From Bombardia bombarda (taxonomy: Eukaryota > Ascomycota > Sordariomycetes > Sordariales > Lasiosphaeriaceae), in NCBI GenBank assembly GCA_030512295.1, contig JAULSR010000003.1, positions 1,612,001-1,676,000 of the forward strand: 64,000 nt of DNA, read 5' to 3'. A model generated the notes under the pieces. That model worked only from the letters and a program-made list of their open reading frames with translations. It did no database searches and was not told the origin of the DNA. Below, one piece after another: positions 1 to 13,900 of the stretch. Position 1 is the stretch's first letter; each line of letters starts with the position of its first letter. A program made the translations under genes and the position numbers.

Positions 1-2371
1 GATGTTGGAGATAAAGCATTTACTGCTATTCAGCCAGAAATTAAACGAAAAAGAAAGGACTAAACTACATTCGGCTGTCTGTTCTACGAAAGCCAATGTC
101 TTTCTCGATTTCAAACACTGGTTGATAGCCCATTCTAAACTAAGGTCGGTCAAGATTGTACCAATAAACAAGACAGTACTATACGTTATCTAAGCAAGCA
201 CTGAAGGTACGTTTCTCTAACTAAATCATCTTCCAGTCGTGCCCGACCTACTACCCTCTCTTCCCCAAAACAGACCATCATCACCAAGCACGATCCACCC
301 ACCAAACACCCCTTTCCCGTCTCCCTCGCCCTTATTGCCGTTTTCTGTGATGCATACATCAGACAGCCCGCAGATGTGCCTCGCCGACGGACAGCGGCTT
401 CTTCTCCGTCTGCAGACTAGTAAGAACAGCCTAGCAGCCACCGCAGCAGTAAGGATCCCGATCACACGGCCTACCCGGAGTGTTACACACACATATACCT
501 AGGTAGGTAGTCGCCCGCATGCACAAATATGTTACCGTGCGAGTAAAGGACTAAAGACAAATGTATCTCATGAACAAGAATCAGAAAATAGTGGAACTGT
601 ATGAGGAGCGTGGACGCCGCTTCGGTGCGTCCGTGGGATGGGATTCTGCTTCAAGGGGTCGGATCCTTCCAAACACAACACAACACAACACGAACAAACC
701 AAAAAAGCGCCAAGGGACATGCAATATCTGGGTATGTATGTATGTACATTACGAACATACACGCCCAACAGCCGCGCTATCACTATCAAAGAGCCGCCAT
801 CAGCGCCTACGCCGCCGGTCGGTGCCTCTTTGTTGCATGGCTGGGGCCAAACATCGGACCCCCACTTTCATTTGCTGGACTTGCTCATTTCTTGCATGTG
901 TCTGCGGGCTGTCTGCGGGTTACCTATCTTGGACCGCAGGAACAGCAACGCGGCGGCGGCGAGCAAGGGACGGACTTCAAGTTATTTGTGTCGATGGCGG
1001 TGGTGGTGCGTGTCCAAGCTGGGCTACATGTACATGTAGGCTGGGCTGAGTTGGGCTGAGAAAGTTTCGCGCTTCTGCATGTTTGTCAAGACGCATGCAG
1101 TATGCATGTCATTGCTGGCGGCGGCGGCCAAGCGGATATCAAGTCAACCGACGGCGCGGATGTATGAGGCGCGCGGCCTACGTACCTACATACGCGGGTA
1201 CTAACACACCTGCGGCGCCAGCCACATTAACATGCACGGTGTTCAATCCATTAGGGTTGAGCCGCTGGATGCTGCTATCGGATAGGAGACTTGGCTGTGC
1301 GTGCGGTTCTGCCCGCCCTGTCTGCTGCCAAGAAGCTACATAACCTGATACTACCACGCCGCCGCCACCGGGAATAGATGTAGGTAACTCATGTCTGTCG
1401 ACATGATAGACAGGGAGGGCTGAAGGTCTCATGTAGGACAACTTACCAGTCCTACCGTGGTGAGACTGGTTATCGGATTCAGAGGCACAGTCGAGATCTT
1501 GGAGATCTTTGCAGATTGAAAGTTCCTATAGCTTGTACGCGCCTTAGTTGTGATGCCATGGGAGGTACTGCATAAAGATACACGCTCTAAATACGGAGGA
1601 TCGGGAATGATCAGGGGTTGTGCAGATATAATATACCGTAACTACTTTAGGTATATGGAGAAGGGCCGTTCGTTAAACAGTGCTTTTCCGGGCAAGTATC
1701 ATAGATCAGGTGTGCAGGTTGGTGAGGGATTCTGTTTCTGCGCGATATCTCTGGAGAACCGGATACCATACCTGCAACTACTAGACCTACTAAGATGGGC
1801 ACTTTACATATGCAGAAGCTGCTTTAGGAATTGCAGGTGGCTAGGTACATAGCCGTTCGATTTGTTCAATTCTGGTTGTGTGCATATGCAAAGCCATGCA
1901 ATCGACTCTTTCCAGAGAGCAAATAGATGCAATACGTTACTCAAGGTAGTCTAGCGGGTCTATGCAGGAGCACACGACCACGATGTCCCTATTACAGATC
2001 AGAGTCATTGGTTTACTTTCTCACAATTAAGGTACCTCATCGTAATTCTACGTAGTTCAAAGGCGAATCTCCTGAGTTGTGAGCTGCAGCTTTAATGATG
2101 ATATCAGTATAGAGATTTGATTTTATGGCGGTTTCTCAATCCAGTGGTAGTACCACCGCCTGGTTATAATGTTACTTGGGTACGCCAGATTCAATTGACT
2201 AGGTATTCAATGAACTTGGGCCTTCTTCTATTATAACTTTACCAACGTCCGATCGAAATATGTTTCATTTATTCCACTTGGGGCTTCTTTATAGCCTAAC
2301 AGCACATTATTGGATCAAGAGATGTCAAGCACGCACTTAAAACAATTGATTTCATTAACCAAATTTACAAC
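1..2371. other. Gene-free stretch at left edge
   Basis: I see no supportable gene here. Short ORFs on both strands are low-complexity or start at non-ATG codons, and none shows a recognisable domain. A TACCTAGGTAGGTAG motif lies at 496-510. Composition becomes visibly more AT-rich from about 1,500 onward. Confidence 0.6.
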
Positions 2372-2764
2372 TCAACAGAGCAGCGTTATTGTGGTTGGAT
2401 AGAGTAAGACTGGAACGAGGGTATGGTACTTCCTACGAATCATAACCTGTAGGAACTTTGCCGTTTCCTCTAAGTCAACGGAGACTAAACTCGCGAGTCT
2501 CACTTTTACCAACAAGTCTTGAAATACCGTATTATAACCGGTACTGGCGTTCTCTGTGTTGCTCAGTAAAAGATGGATGTCGTAATCACCATAAATAGAA
2601 CAATTCATACACAATTGAACTGCAGCACAATTTAGCATATGAACAGCTCTCTTCACCCAGCTATGACTAGCCACACCTATTCCCCGTGACGGTATAGAAC
2701 CGGTGTAATATATTAGGAGATTGCTGACACAGTTTATCAAACTCGGGTCCAACTCAGTAAGCAT
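2372..2764 (-). pseudogene. Possible small hypothetical ORF or gene relic
   Basis: A 130-codon ATG-to-TGA reading frame on the minus strand, in the more AT-rich patch. Unlike the other ORFs of the left half it has a natural-looking amino-acid mix, with alternating hydrophobic and charged residues and few repeats, for example the segments VFQDLLVKVRLASLV and EETAKFLQVMIRRKY, which could be amphipathic helices. I do not recognise a family. No continuation exon was found on either side. It could be a relic of a larger helical-repeat protein or chance. No function is proposed. Confidence 0.22.
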
Positions 2765-3848
2765 TCCAGCGAATAAATGTGTCTTCTTTATTATATGGAG
2801 ATGTTAATCAATAAAGCGGGTAAGCAAGCGAGCTATTTGGCCGCGTAGAGATTAGTTCACTGGCACGCATAATATGGAAGATAATCACTACAAGCCACCA
2901 GTTATAACTTGCTGTGGTAGCCCAGACTCGGTTTGATCCAGTCTACTACTTGTCCAGTCCGTTACTGATGTCTCCCAAGCGTCGAGGGCGCTGACACAAC
3001 ACAAGTCTTTAGATCGATGCGTAGTAATCAACCATGTTCTAGCCTCATATAGTGCTTATTATACACGACCCCGACATCGTGTGCCTGTTGTTGACAGATG
3101 GATACGGGAAGTGTTGCTTAACCCATCGCCTGTCCGACAAAAAGACCGAGCCACATTCCTTTCCTCCCGCAACTGTGAATGGGATAGACCGACCTGGCCG
3201 TCTTGGGTGCTTACTGTTCTCCATAGCAACTTACCGTCCATGCTTACCGTATAGATCTCGATGACGATTCTAATTCTAGATGTTGGCCGAGGTGGAGGCT
3301 CCGCTTTGTACATTAGACACCTCTCTACTGCCTCCTCTGCTCTGCTACATCCTCGGCATCGAATCCAAGGATTGTTCAAGCTCAATATGAGCGGATTTGA
3401 TGAGATGCAGGACAAGCTGAAGGCCAACAACCATGAAGCAATTTGTACGTCAACCATGACGCGGACCTCCACCTCCCTCCTCATCTCTACAACCGCGGCA
3501 CGTGTTTTGTTTCGTAATAGTGATATCGGGGGCTGAGTCGTCTTGGCGTCTAACTAGGTCTAGACAATCATTCTGTTATTGTTGAAGCAGCCCAGACTCG
3601 GGAATAATGTCTCTTTCAGGCCTAGTCATCCACTCTTGAAGATCTGGGCGGTCAATGAGCGACAGCTGTGGTGGAGCTCGGGCATCTGGCTGCTCGCAAC
3701 GTTGTTTAGCTAGCTAAGGTAGCCTGCCTAGGTAATGAGCTAGCCTTGTGTAACTAACTCGATGTTGTTGTTGTATCCACAAAAAGGCGTAACACTTTGT
3801 TCATGTACCGAACATCCACCAAGGATAATACACGCCCCCCTCCTGGCC

Positions 3849-3878
3849 CTCCTCCATGATAGCGACATCATGGAGGAG
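3849..3878. repeat. Perfect 12-bp inverted repeat, 6-nt loop
   Basis: The left arm CTCCTCCATGAT (3849-3860) is the exact reverse complement of the right arm ATCATGGAGGAG (3867-3878), separated by AGCGAC. In RNA this would form a stable hairpin. No gene abuts it, so a terminator or small-RNA role is only a guess. Confidence 0.8.
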
Positions 3879-6800
3879 TTTGGAGTTGTGGATACCACAG
3901 CCACTTATACGTTCTTCTATTTCGTTGACGTAATTATGAGCAAGATTCTTTACTAGCAACGCCGTTTACAGTGCCATAAACGGATGCCCCTTTTCTAGCT
4001 ACGTGCCATGTAAACAAACACCCCACCACAACCTCAACGCCACCGAATCACAACCTCAAACCTTTCCCAGGCGGCCTCAAACGCGGAGACATCAAGTGAC
4101 TGTGGACCCAATCACTCACCGCTGACCGCCTGCCCATAAAACAACAAAACGGAGTGTGGGCGAGCGGAGACATGGGGGATCCATCCTAGCGCCATCTCAA
4201 GCCCGCTCCATCGCGAGATGGAACGCCTCGCTAGGCTAACGAACGAACCTAAGGGGAGGGGGAAAAGAAATGACTTAACAGATCCACCCCGATACCCCAT
4301 GCTGCCCCATGGCCTTGGTCCCCGACGTCGGCGAATGAAGCCTGTCTTGTCTTGCCAGCCATCACTGATGGATAGATAGGGCTGGCTGGCTGGCTGGCTG
4401 TCCTAGCTCTCCCGCTTGGCCTGGGCTGGCTGGCCTTGGAATGCGAACTCTGCTGCGGAATTCTGGAGGTCCATTGCTACTGTGCACTCTCTAGCTGTTC
4501 TCCCTATTTTCTGGCCGATGTCACAGAAGGCCGTCAGAGAAGTCGCCAGTGTAACCGTGACTGCGGAACTGTTGCGCTCTCTCGACCTAGTGTCTACTGT
4601 GTAACACAAGAAACTAACCAAGGATGAGGAGGGGGACTTGGTCGCGCCGTGTCATGTTTTGTTCCGTTCTTGCTCCGTCCGTGGCAACCAGCGTGTTCGA
4701 TCGGCCCGGCCGAGCGACGTTGCGTTGCAAGACGGATCTCTCTTGATGTCGCTCGGCTACCCGATAGCAAAAGACTAAGAGAGCTAACGAACAAGTGTCA
4801 GTCTGGGCAGGTTTCCGTAGTGTAGGTGTCCGGGGGAGGGGGGGTTGGGAATTTGGGCAGGCATCATCCATCGAACGCAACGGCGGCGGTTTCATTTCAC
4901 CCCCCCCGACGGAGTAATGAGGACCAAGCAAACCAAGGACCAAGAGAGAGTAGAGTACACCAGGCGCAACGGCAATGGTGACTAAAGAAGGTAAAAAGAC
5001 CATTAAGTTTCTTTTTTTTTCTCGTATGATGGGAGATACGGGACGTGACACAGAGAATCGTGTAATCGTATAAATGCTAAAATTGAGGGTATCCAGAAGG
5101 TACATGTGGCATGCGGCGCAAAGTTAGTCCATTGGGACTGATGACATTGCCCGCGCCCGCCGCCCGCTCCCCAGACCAGAGCGTCGGGTCATTGGGGTCA
5201 TCATCCATTGCCCGTTTGGGTCCAGTGACAGTCCAGTTCCTTCTCAATTCATTTCGACCTATGGATATGGGGCAGCGGCGACGGCGGCGGAGGCCGGGGG
5301 CGGGTTTGTTGCCGAGGCAGGTGGAGGGCATCATCCATCCATACAATCCCATCATCATCATCATTCGAACGCCGGCTCTGCCCTGCCCCGGATAAAACGG
5401 TAGAAGACCGAACAAAACAAGCGCACCGGCGAACCGATCCTACGGTAACTTCGCGCCTCGAGGTGCTGTGTGGGTGAGTGTGTGTGTGTGCTTGGTAATC
5501 CAGGGACAATTGTCAACCCTCAAGAGTGGATAGTTCCGTTTTTCTTTTTGATCATGAATGATCATGACCCGGAGCTGCTCTAGCATCGCATCCAGGATTC
5601 GGGGCGCATCCATTTACGGGGATGCGGGAGGCGGTAATGTGGGGTGCTGCTTGCTGGCCTGAGATGGTACAGCGCTACAGGAAGCTTTAGTCAGGAGGGA
5701 GCGGACATGACTGAGGCCCGTGGAACTGAAATTGAACTGACAAGAGACAAGTGATTGACCCCACCCCCCAATCAGTTTAGGGCGGATATCCCACTTTTAG
5801 GGCAAAACAGAAACGGAATCTCTCTGGCACACCTAATTCCCAGATGTACCCGACGGCATCGCACTCGGTGCTCGGAGATTTTACGGTAGTGTGTTGGCGG
5901 GTCTGACGGAGACTCTGTAGCAGAATGGGCAGTCACCACCGGAGATGGGTCGGCAGCAGGGCAGGAGGAGGGGGGTGTGTGTTGGGGGAAGGGAAGGAGC
6001 AACCGTTGATCTCTCCATCATGTACATTCGGGATACACCCGTTCGACGGCCGCAGGTTGGCTCCTTCCCTTCTGCTATCCCCATTCCCCACTGAACGGAC
6101 GATCGGGCGGCAGTTTGGCACAAGACATTCATTCGTCTGGTTTAACAACTGAAACGTCAATCCCCTCAAGTAGAGAAAAGAGTGAGTTATGCACGGGAGG
6201 CAGACGGATGGACGGGCGGGGTGGCTGTGCAGGATCGCAGCATCCAATCTTGATGTCTGGACTCTGGTGCACGTCTTTTTGGTGGTGCGCGTGCCTTATG
6301 TTCGCATGAAGATCTCTTTCAGGTTCTCGAGACCCGGATCCGACCCCGCTTGCCTGCGATCGATGGGATGGATCCCCGGCGGTGCGTCTAAGTGTTGTTT
6401 GCGGGCGGATTGTGGTCGGCCGCGCGCGCCGTACCGCCAAGTCTGCAAAAGAAACCATGTTTTAATATCAAAATTGAGAATGATTAAAAATAAACGTAGC
6501 TTGGCTCCGTTCCAAATGAGAAACATCTCTTCCAAATCTGGGAGACAAAAAATATTCGGCGATAGTGACAAGGCGGAAACTTCATGGGTTTTCTGACCAC
6601 ACACATCTCGACACACGCAACTCTCTATCACACACACACCACTTGCCCAAACGGGAATACTTCACATGCATGTTAGATAACTGCCCAGCAAGGCGACGGA
6701 CGGGCAAAGGTCCCCTGCTGCTGTTGGCTGTCCCCTTCGGAATATTTTTTCTCGCCCTATCGATTTAAGACGATAAAACATGACTAGGACTGGGGCACTG

Positions 6801-6900
6801 AAAGGCGGGCGTGGGTGCAACCATCACGGTGTTAGTTTAAAAGGAGAAAGAAAGGGAAAAAACGGAGGTGTCAGTTGTGATGATGTGGTCCATGGAGTTG

Positions 6901-6960
6901 CCACCACCACCACCACCGCCACCACCACCATCCACAACCATCCACAACCATCCACAAACA
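6901..6960 (+). repeat. CCA-rich microsatellite and 10-bp tandem repeat
   Basis: A run of CCA triplets with one CCG passes into about three tandem copies of ATCCACAACC. No reading frame around it looks like a gene. Confidence 0.85.
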
Positions 6961-8784
6961 ACCACCTACCAGTATCACTGTCTCCGCGGTGCAGCACAGC
7001 ACACAGTGGTGTGGGTAGCGTAGTAGGCCCTGTCTCGGCGGAATTACCAAGGCCGTCAGGCTGGAAAGCCGGTTCCATCGCTCGCTCACAGCCCTGGACG
7101 GCAGTCAGTCAGTCCCGTTACACGGCAATCATACCTAGGTAACGTCGTAGAGGCGCTGAACGAAAAGGGACAGGAAAAGGAAAAAAAGGGGCTTTCTCGG
7201 TGGTGACATTTGATGGTACTTTGGTGAACACAATTGCCCCCCTAGGTTGATGGACAGGCAATGATGCGTGACTCGGCCGGCATTTGACGGTGCGCGACCG
7301 CGAATCCAAACGCGAACAACGAGTAACGAACGACGCGATTCCATGCGATGGATGTTTTGGCCTGGTAAGGTTAGGTAATGAGGAGGTGGTGGTGGTAGTG
7401 GTTGCTTCCCCTGATGCTAATAAAAGCTTGGCCCATGTCTTTTCTTTTTCCCCCCTTGCTCCTTCTTCGCTTGTTGCCCTCTGTTTGAGCTTCTAGAAAA
7501 AGAAGAAGCGGCAGGTAGATTGTTCTATGAGTACTTTTAAGGTTCTTCTCCCGACCTTCCTGGTCAGGAAGGTGGCCGAGATACCGAATTTGATGCCAAA
7601 AACGTTGGTCGTTCGAAACCGCCGCCGCCAGCGGGTAATGAGGTGATGGGATGTCCTCAGCAACTGAAAGTGCAATAAGATTAGGTGCGTTATAGGTGGC
7701 TACCTTCTATAATTGTAAAATAAATGCCCTCAAATGCGTCTTGCTGCATGTCGTGACGGCGGCCAGGCTGCAACGAGGGCACGTGAAATTTGGAATCGAA
7801 ACAACGCACTCAGTCAAGTTGAAACGAAACTCAAATGTGCACAATACCTAGCAATCGATAGCTCACGCCCCAGATTCCAGATTCCTGTCAATCAACCCCT
7901 TTCGAGAAGGGGGCTGTGCAAAACAAACGCAAAGGTAGGGCTGGTGGGGAAAAGGGTAACATTTCCGACGATGCCACAGTGCCATGTCACTCAAGGTGTA
8001 GAACTTGATGAGGTTAGTTAGGTAGTAGTGTGCCTCCTGCATCCAAGCTGTTGTCTCGGGCCCTACCTTACCTATCTGCAATATCATCTTTGTAGGTACG
8101 GTACTTCATGATGTCCTAAACGGAGCATCGTCAGGTATTCTACATTGCTCATGTACAGTACTTTGATGTCTTTTGCAGCCCTTTCAAAGGTACGGTACCT
8201 AGGCAGGTAAGGTAGGCACAGACGAGGGGATGAACCAAGATTGAGGACCCACGGATGCCCAAAATTTCATGATTGGCCTCTGCAGAAAGGTTGTGCCGTG
8301 GAGTGGAAGTACTGCTGTTAGTGAACCTTAATTCTAATATGTGAAAATCCATCGCTCTACATGCCTCACTACCAGCTAGATGCGGTTGGTACCCGAAGAA
8401 CACTTTTGAGCAAATTGGCGGTGCTTTCCAGAACAACAGCTGGCGCGGGACTTGGCTACGCGTCACCACCAAAACTTGGACCCATTGGCAGTGCAGACAC
8501 CTCAGATGCCATGAAACGGAGAAGGGCATTCCGGTTAGCATCCGTCCGCAGCAACAGCATGGGCATTGAACGAATAACAGCACATGCTGCCCAGCCGCGG
8601 ATGGCGACTCCAAATCTGCCATTCGCTGCCCCAAGGTTCTATTAAAAGAAGATGAAGAAAAAAAAGGCAAAAACAGTTGTGCCGGACCACGGACGGCAGC
8701 AAGCCCACTGCTGTTCGCCGTCTGCCGGTCCGAGTGGGCCTTTCACGAGCGGAAGACCCTCAAATTGTCGGTGGGATAGGTACT

Positions 8785-8800
8785 TACTTCGTACGAAGTA
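8785..8800. repeat. 16-bp perfect palindrome TACTTCGTACGAAGTA
   Basis: The sequence equals its own reverse complement. The inner GTACGAAGTAC recurs at 34529-34539. It lies in a gene-free stretch among GGTACCTAGG-type motifs. Confidence 0.8.
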
Positions 8801-10952
8801 CGGGTAAGCAAAAAAGGTAAGATAATCATCACGAACACCGAAACCACGGGCAAAATGCCCGAAATAATGGAGGCAAAATACATAATACCTAGGTACCTAA
8901 GCAAAGGCAGAAGAAAAAAAGCCTCCCACGTCAGTGATGACTCTCCTTCGACTTTGCAGTTGGCTGGGCACATGCTGTCCTGTCACCGTCTCATTTCGAA
9001 TTCCAGGGGAGGTCTTTTTTTCCCCATTTGGGCTCGTCCGAGCAAAGCTTGGAAGCTTGCAAGGACGCTACAGGTTTAGGTAATCCCCATTGCTGCAAGG
9101 CTCGTGTGCCGGCTAGGTAGTGTCAGGGCAGGTCTTAAGTCCGACCTCCGCCCAGAGCCTAGCGGTAGGTGGTGCGCAGCATCAGCGGGCAGGGGCAGCA
9201 GCCGGAAATGGGGTCCGATGACCCCTAATACAGGGCTCTTCCCCGAACCGAAGCCCTAAAACACTAACGGAGCCCCGGTTGATTACGGTAAGCAATTGGA
9301 TTGGCATCCGATCATTGAAAAGAAAAAAAACACCAAAAAACATGCCATCATCTCCTGTCAAGGACACGTCTACACACACCACCACACACCCCAAATCTGA
9401 TGTTATCACGAGAGAACCAACAAGCCAGCAGACATGAATTGATCGGCAAATCTTTGAAGAGGGGGGGTGAAGGCTAACTAAACCTGACTCAGACCCAGCT
9501 ACACGCGATTGCCATGTGCCATGATCCGGCATACTCGGTCTCTGGGAAGGGAGGGAAGGTATCCGCGCAAATCTTTGTAGGTTTCTGTGCAACCAACCAA
9601 CCACAGCCCAACCTCTTATTACGGGATACCGTTCAGAGCAAGGTTTTGCTGGAACCACACATGTGAAATATTCCCGAGGTTGGGGGATAATTAATCACCA
9701 CGACAGAAATATCCAATGGTAAACCAACCAACTGCCAGTCAAAGTCTACCCGCCCAGCAACTGCAAGTGTCTTACATACATGATGTACAAACACTACAAC
9801 AAGCTGACCAGCTAACCATCAATACTCGCCGTACCTTGGGCCAATCCTTCAAGTTTCTGCTGTGCTACTTACCTTGCCTTTTCAACTTACCTCCCAAGCT
9901 CGGTATGGAGTTGGTGCTGATACATACATATAGCACAGCAGCTGCACACGTGTACTCACATGCAGTTTACCTTGCGAAGGTGAGGTAGGCACGGATTACT
10001 TTACATTCGTTCGTCTACCTAGAATCACTATTACATGAAAGCCTTGCACTGGTGGTGAATACTCGGTCGCTTGTGACACCTCACTCACCTCCACTGTAAG
10101 CAAAACACATCCTACTCCCTGTTAGCGTTGGTGCAACCCCGCCGCTGACCTTGCATGAAGAAGGGGGATGTGATGCGGGGAGAGGGCTGAAAATAATCCT
10201 AGTTGCGGAGTATCCTAATGTGAGGTTGTTGGGTTCGAGATCATGGCTTAATATGGGCAAATTAGGTCAGTTAAGTTGGGGGCTCGTTGGTGGGTGAAAT
10301 GGCAATCACGCTCTTTAATGACTGGGATTCAGCGCCCACGTGCCGAGTTTGTTGAAATACACCTTAACATGGAAATGTTACATCCCACGTAATTCCTGAA
10401 AACCTAAACCATTACGCACTTTGAGGCGTTGACAGGATTCCAGCTTTTCACACTTTACCCCGTAACGACCACCAACAAAGTCAACATCGAATCAGGCTCG
10501 GAAGTCATCGGGCTATCCCCAAGATAAGCTCATTCAAACTTACCTTACCTCCAGTGATTAATCAATGTGCTGACAGATCTGCCTGTCTATTTTGCCTTGC
10601 CCAGACTCTCCCTCTGCCGTCATCGTCCCGTCCGCTCTGCGTGCCGTTATCGTGCTTCTATACGCACTAACTCCCTCTCCCTTTCGGCTGCTATACGCAA
10701 TCAGACTCGACGACCAACCCATTAATTCTCTTGGTATTTTGCGCTCAGTGATACATGCATCTCCAATAACGACACTAACGATTTTGTATAGGCTCACAAA
10801 TAACAGCAGCGCGTATCTGAAAGGGGATTGCGGATGGTGTCTGCCCTTGTTGTTGCTTGCCCTGGGATTGCTCGCCTGCGACCGCAGCCGAGCGTTGCTG
10901 CATCCGCACAAATAAATCCCGATTCAAAGCATGGAACTCTAGGCGAGGGGAC

Positions 10953-10970
10953 CTGCTGCTGCTGCTGCTG
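10953..10970 (+). repeat. (CTG)6 microsatellite
   Basis: Six uninterrupted CTG triplets in gene-free sequence. Confidence 0.85.
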
Positions 10971-13900
10971 TAAATTTCAAAATGACACTATCCGCGGCCT
11001 GTTGGTTGTCCTTGCAGGGCGAAAGTGGCATGCTGTTTGTTTGCTGTCAATCTTGTTGTTCTGTGGGGGTTTACTCCGATAGCGAGGCTTGGTTTTGGGG
11101 TGGGATCTATTGGTATCTAGGGGTAGGTAGGTAGCTGCCTGCCTGTTGGAGAAGCACATGACCGCTGAAAAGATCCGCCCTGTAGGGTTGGAATCGTCCC
11201 ACTTCAGAAGGTGATGTGATTGATGGACAGATGTGACGAGTTCAGCGTCCCGTCCCGTTCACCAACAAAGTAATCACAACAGAAAGAGCAATGAACACCG
11301 CCTGCCAGACAAAACGGTCGCTCGAGACGGTAGCTAATGCAGTTAGTGGTATTTAGGTATATTTATATTTTCTTTTTGTTCTTCATCTTTCTTTTTTCCA
11401 CCTCTCTCATCTACCTGCCCGGTACTGATCATTGCTGAATGGAATCAACATGGCCTATCCGCGACCGCCCCCAAAACCAATATCACTATCCTGTACAGTG
11501 ACTCTCATATGACAAAGCAATCTCGGACTTTTAAGACCGAGATGTCCTTGGATTTGGGGCCAGCCTCGGGCAGCTGAAGGGCTGAAGGCTGAGGGCTGAA
11601 CGAGGGCCGGGCCGCCGCCTGCGTTCCGCTGATGATGTTGATCATGGGGCATCGCATCATGCCAATGATGGCATTCTCTTCCATGCACCTAACCAAGCAT
11701 TTGGTCTAGGCCTTCGATAGTTTCTCGCAATGACCTTCTTGGGTGGGGGATCCCGACATGACGCTTCGTTGGGGGGGGGGGCCCAAGCAGTGTAAATGAA
11801 TGCAATGCTCATGTGTGAGACAATAGGTGGACTTCACGTCGGCCCCCGAGTTCTGCCAGCCATCAATCGCATCAGTCCTATTGAACGTCCGAGGTATGAT
11901 TCCGGCAATTGACGGGCATGATGAAAGTGAAAGCTGGAACGTCCACATAACACACGGGTCCCGAGAATGGTAATCCGGCCCCCTATTTGTTTGTCACATG
12001 AGGACTGGAGTTGACGGGAAACAAGTTGTCAACCTGTTTAACCTTTTCAGCTGTGGAAATAGCGGTCTAGGGGGGCAAATATCTCCTCTTCTGTGCTCGA
12101 TGTGTGTTGTTGTATCCTGTAAGACGACGACCACCAACCACACGTGGATGCAGCGTTGCGGTTCAGCAGCAAAGGGTAGTCCAATATCCACTGGCCAGGC
12201 TGGTTTCAGCTTTCCACAAAGTTGGCAGATCTCACCTGCCATCTCATCCATCTTATCTCACCAAACCCAACATCAACTCGGATCACGAGGCACATCTCGT
12301 GTCTCTTCATATTGCTGGCCCGCTCGTTTGACCAGATCCGCCCGCCACCCAAGCGTGGTTTGATCTAGCCTTTTGATGATGCATGATCAACAAAGATTTT
12401 CTTGTGCAACCTCAACCACACGTACTGTACCTACCTACATTAGCTTTGTCATCCTGCCCTGCAGGCCTAAGGCGCGCGGAACAGATCCTTTTGAAACCCG
12501 TTGCTTTTGTTCAATGTCCATGTAGTGCGCCATCTGACTGAGGATGGCGAACAACGACCAGCTGAATTGAGATATGACATACCTCTTGGTGCTTATCAAA
12601 AAACGCCAATACGCCAGACCTGAGGCCCTTCTTCGGGCATCTGATATTAGCTCTTACAGTGGCTCCAAGTGCGTGGTGCGTGGTGTTGAACCCAAGGCCC
12701 TTGCAGTGCAGCATTGCAGAAGCATTAGCAACGGATGGTCTTGGCCCCCACCTGTAGGTGGTTTAGGTACTTTCATGTCATGCCGCCCACATGTCTCAGA
12801 GATTGGTGCAAACCCAGGAGACGACCGTCAACGCGGTTGCCATTCGGACCATTAACAAAATGTAATAATCAACCTGTTGCATTATTTCCAGTAGAAAAAA
12901 GCAGCTCTCCTCCGTCCACGGCACCCGTAGTCATATCCGCATCTACCCGCTTGACTTTACAATGCATTCGTCCTCCTCTGTACGGTTCTTCAGGCAGCTG
13001 TTTACGGTAGCTGGCATGGGGCCACCTGTGCACTGGAATCAGCCCAGCCTGGCAGCCAGCTCCCGCCCAGCCGCCTGTGGAATGATGGGTCTAACGGAAA
13101 GAGCAATCCATCGCTAGCGTCGTCTGATTCCCTGGCGGGAAAGTAACAGAAAAGGGGATAAACACCGTGCGAACTGATGGACCCGATACTCTGGTTCACC
13201 TCTTCTCCAATATTTTGATTGGCAGCTCTCTAGCTCAATATGCCACCACCATGCAGGATAGCACGGTGCGGCAAAACGTTATCAGGTCACCCCATTACGT
13301 TTCTTTTTGGTCACTTTTTGGTGATTCCAGAAAACGCTCAAGTAAATGCCTGGCAGGTAGACGACCTGGGTGAACGCCTCACCGCCCTTGCTTTGTTGCT
13401 GCTCCTCCCTTCATAGATCGCACACACACACATCTAAGGAAAAAAAGCAAGAAAAAGCATGGAAAGAAAGCCAAGACTCGATCGCGGAACCAAAGCGTGC
13501 GCAATCCATTCCGCGCATGGCATGGCTGGCTTGGTTGGTTGGCGTTCGACACCGCCCCGACGACGGCTGGCTTGATCAGAACAAGACAAATTACCGCAAC
13601 AGGGAACTACCTTGCACGCGCGCCCTACGAGCCTACCTTAACCTTTGAGATAGCGTCTCTTTTAAGTAATTCTTTTTTCTGCTGAGCATATGACCACATG
13701 CATAATCGTCCCGTTTTGAAAGGTCCCCCCATGTGTCCGCCTTGTTCTTGGCAGACTACAGCAAAAACGGTAGGTCGAGCAGTTACATTCACACAGATAT
13801 TCAGACAAGAGTTCGCTCCCTGGTCGCAGACAGAAAGAAAACCAAATGTACAAGACATGATCTTATAGGGCTGGACTACTCGTAACATCACTGGGGCGTT

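Larger units (their letters stand above)
2765..9000. other. Gene-free stretch with hairpins and microsatellites
   Basis: No supportable coding gene. It contains a perfect 12-bp inverted repeat (3849-3878), a GGCT run near 4380-4400, a CCA-rich microsatellite (6901-6960), TACCTAGGTA motifs (7132-7141 and 8886-8899, with a variant near 8194-8209) and a 16-bp palindrome (8785-8800). ORFs up to 173 codons here are Cys/Ser/Pro-rich and resemble no family I know. Confidence 0.6.

Noticed and set aside
2926..3602. Shared AGCCCAGACTCGG near 2926 and 3589 as possible element ends
   Set aside because: A match this short is expected by chance in 64 kb, and the flanks do not align.
7572..7628. tRNA-like box A/box B spacing (GGTGGCCGAG then GTTCGAAAC)
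   Set aside because: The T-arm pairs imperfectly and no acceptor stem can be formed, so it is not a credible tRNA.
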